Assembly: GCA_049641805.1 (NCBI GenBank)
Contig: JBARNX010000005.1
Span: 1 to 5,444, forward strand
Reading direction: 5' to 3'
Length of the DNA: 5,444 bases
From: UBA5738 sp049641805
GTDB lineage: Bacteria > Patescibacteriota > Minisyncoccia > Minisyncoccales > UBA5738
Part shown: in pieces, positions 4,888 to 5,444 of the stretch
Numbering within the stretch: the first letter of the stretch is position 1
How the letters are laid out: each line of letters begins with the position of its first letter
Program-made: the position numbers and the translations under genes
The notes under the pieces: model-generated
Seen by the model: only the letters and a program-made list of their open reading frames with translations
Told to the model about the DNA's origin: nothing
Databases searched by the model: none

Positions 4888-5133
4888 ATGTCAATTCTGG
4901 TTTGGATTATCTTTGGCGCATTAGTGGGCTGGTTCGCCTCCATGATCGCGGGCGGCAGCGGCGGGCTGATACTGGATATAATCTTGGGCATCATCGGCGC
5001 CACGGTAGGCGGCTGGATCATGGATTATTTTGGCAAAAGCGGAGTTACTGGTTTCAACATTTACAGTTTCTTGGTCGCGCTGCTCGGCGCAGTGATACTG
5101 ATCGTCATTGCCCGCGCCATCAGCGGGAAATAA
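4888..5133 (+). CDS. GlsB/YeaQ/YmgE family (transglycosylase-associated) small membrane protein
   Basis: The 81 residues match the GlsB/YeaQ/YmgE family in length and pattern. There are three hydrophobic glycine-rich segments at about 3-20, 27-47 and 58-78, with the family-like stretches WIIFGALVGWFASMI, GGLILDIILGIIGATVGGW and TGFNIYSFLVALLGAVIL. The Pfam name, transglycosylase-associated protein, does not imply enzymatic activity: no catalytic residues are seen. Members are often induced by stress in other bacteria, which is family knowledge and not evidence from this window. The start lies 9 bp after the yggT stop, with leader TTAAAAAAT and no Shine-Dalgarno, so translational coupling to yggT is likely. 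The transcript should end at the terminator 25 bp past the stop. Confidence 0.93.
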   Translation: MSILVWIIFGALVGWFASMIAGGSGGLILDIILGIIGATVGGWIMDYFGKSGVTGFNIYSFLVALLGAVILIVIARAISGK

Positions 5134-5158
5134 GTTTTGCTTTTTGGCCAGCGGCCCG

Positions 5159-5187
5159 AAAAACCCGCAGATTGCCTGCGGGTTTTT
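5159..5187 (+). terminator. Strong bidirectional Rho-independent terminator after glsB
   Basis: AAAAACCCGCAG (5159-5170) and CTGCGGGTTTTT (5176-5187) form a perfect 12-bp stem with loop ATTGC. The A-run and T-run at the two ends let it work on both strands. It closes the yggT-glsB operon and can also stop transcription coming from the convergent gene at the right edge. Confidence 0.9.
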
Positions 5188-5315
5188 GGTTTCGATGCGA
5201 TTGGCGCATTGCTGAATATTTTCGTTGGCAAGGCCGGCGCGGCAATATGGGCGGCGGGGCGCGGAAAAATTAATAGAAGCTGAATGAAGGGCGGTTTTTA
5301 TTTTGGCAAACCTTG

Positions 5316-5444
5316 CTATTTTTCATCAGACAAATTGGTTTTTTGCGATCTTTTTCGATACCAACCCAAAAGGAACAGCGCGCCAATCAAAAATGCCGGG
5401 GCCGAGATGGTTAAGAACCACGAGGCCATATACCATTCAAAACC
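5316..5444 (-). CDS. C-terminal part of a small membrane protein, cut by the right window edge
   Basis: From the window edge a frame stays open for 42 codons to a TAG at 5316-5318. It reads GFEWYMASWFLTISAPAFLI, continues through a hydrophobic GALFLLGWY and ends in a polar tail, RKRSQKTNLSDEK. This is a membrane helix with a positively charged flank (RKR), suggesting the tail is cytoplasmic. Met6 at 5427-5429 could be the true start of a 37-residue protein, but the frame is open to the edge and no ribosome site is visible before it, so a longer protein is equally possible. It converges on the yggT-glsB operon; the bidirectional terminator at 5159-5187 lies 128 bp downstream. The family is not recognised. 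Confidence 0.55.
   Translation of the reverse strand, partial: GFEWYMASWFLTISAPAFLIGALFLLGWYRKRSQKTNLSDEK

Noticed and set aside
4902..5273. Plus-strand 123-codon frame overlapping the GlsB-family gene.
   Set aside because: It is an Arg-rich out-of-frame shadow of glsB, which has a clear family match.
5134..5283. The glsB frame stays open for 49 codons after its TAA stop, ending in a plausible-looking FDAIGALLNIFVGKAG stretch.
   Set aside because: There is no ATG or GTG start, the strong terminator sits inside it, and stop readthrough has no other support. A decayed gene remnant is possible but cannot be shown.

Overview
The window looks like a piece of a moderate-GC bacterial chromosome, most likely from the Patescibacteria (CPR) or a similarly small-genomed lineage. 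This is an inference from several weak signs: a histidine kinase H-box reading AAHQLRTPL with an LFTKMFRADN F-box, a cold-shock protein starting MEGTIKTLTERGFGFI, a short heptamer tandem repeat (AGTTRAT) between genes, and very small genes that mostly lack a Shine-Dalgarno sequence. No 16S, tRNA or ribosomal gene is present to settle the placement.

Left part (1-800), all on the minus strand. A cold-shock protein (580-777) has its own terminator (535-562). It is followed by an unrecognised 66-aa frame (299-499) and a very basic 32-aa frame (152-250) that runs straight into a perfect-stem terminator (119-144). A possible further gene starts at 47 and leaves the window.

Centre (800-3870). A divergent intergenic region carries a perfect 10-bp inverted repeat whose two arms each contain a TTGGCA -35-like box, one facing the csp gene and one facing the kinase. 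The kinase (955-3123) is a soluble-looking multi-sensor protein: MEDS domain, PAS, short coiled coil, PAS, HisKA, HATPase. An OmpR/PhoB-type response regulator (3196-3867) lies tail-to-tail with it, separated by a GC-rich hairpin and a seven-unit heptamer array that includes the regulator's stop codon. The two probably form a two-component system although they are not in one operon.

Right part (3870-5444). A 43-aa single-span membrane peptide (4076-4207, minus) has a candidate promoter and terminator of its own. After a 302-bp gap with a strong hairpin comes a plus-strand pair, a YggT-family protein (4510-4878) and a GlsB/YeaQ/YmgE-family protein (4888-5133), 9 bp apart and closed by a strong bidirectional terminator (5159-5187). 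The tail of a small membrane protein enters from the right edge on the minus strand (5316-5444).

The gene content suggests sensing and envelope or stress response: cold-shock protein, MEDS/PAS kinase, response regulator and several small membrane proteins of stress-associated families. No mobile element, CRISPR array, RNA gene or defence locus was found. The least explained parts are the three small minus-strand genes and the structured intergenic regions.
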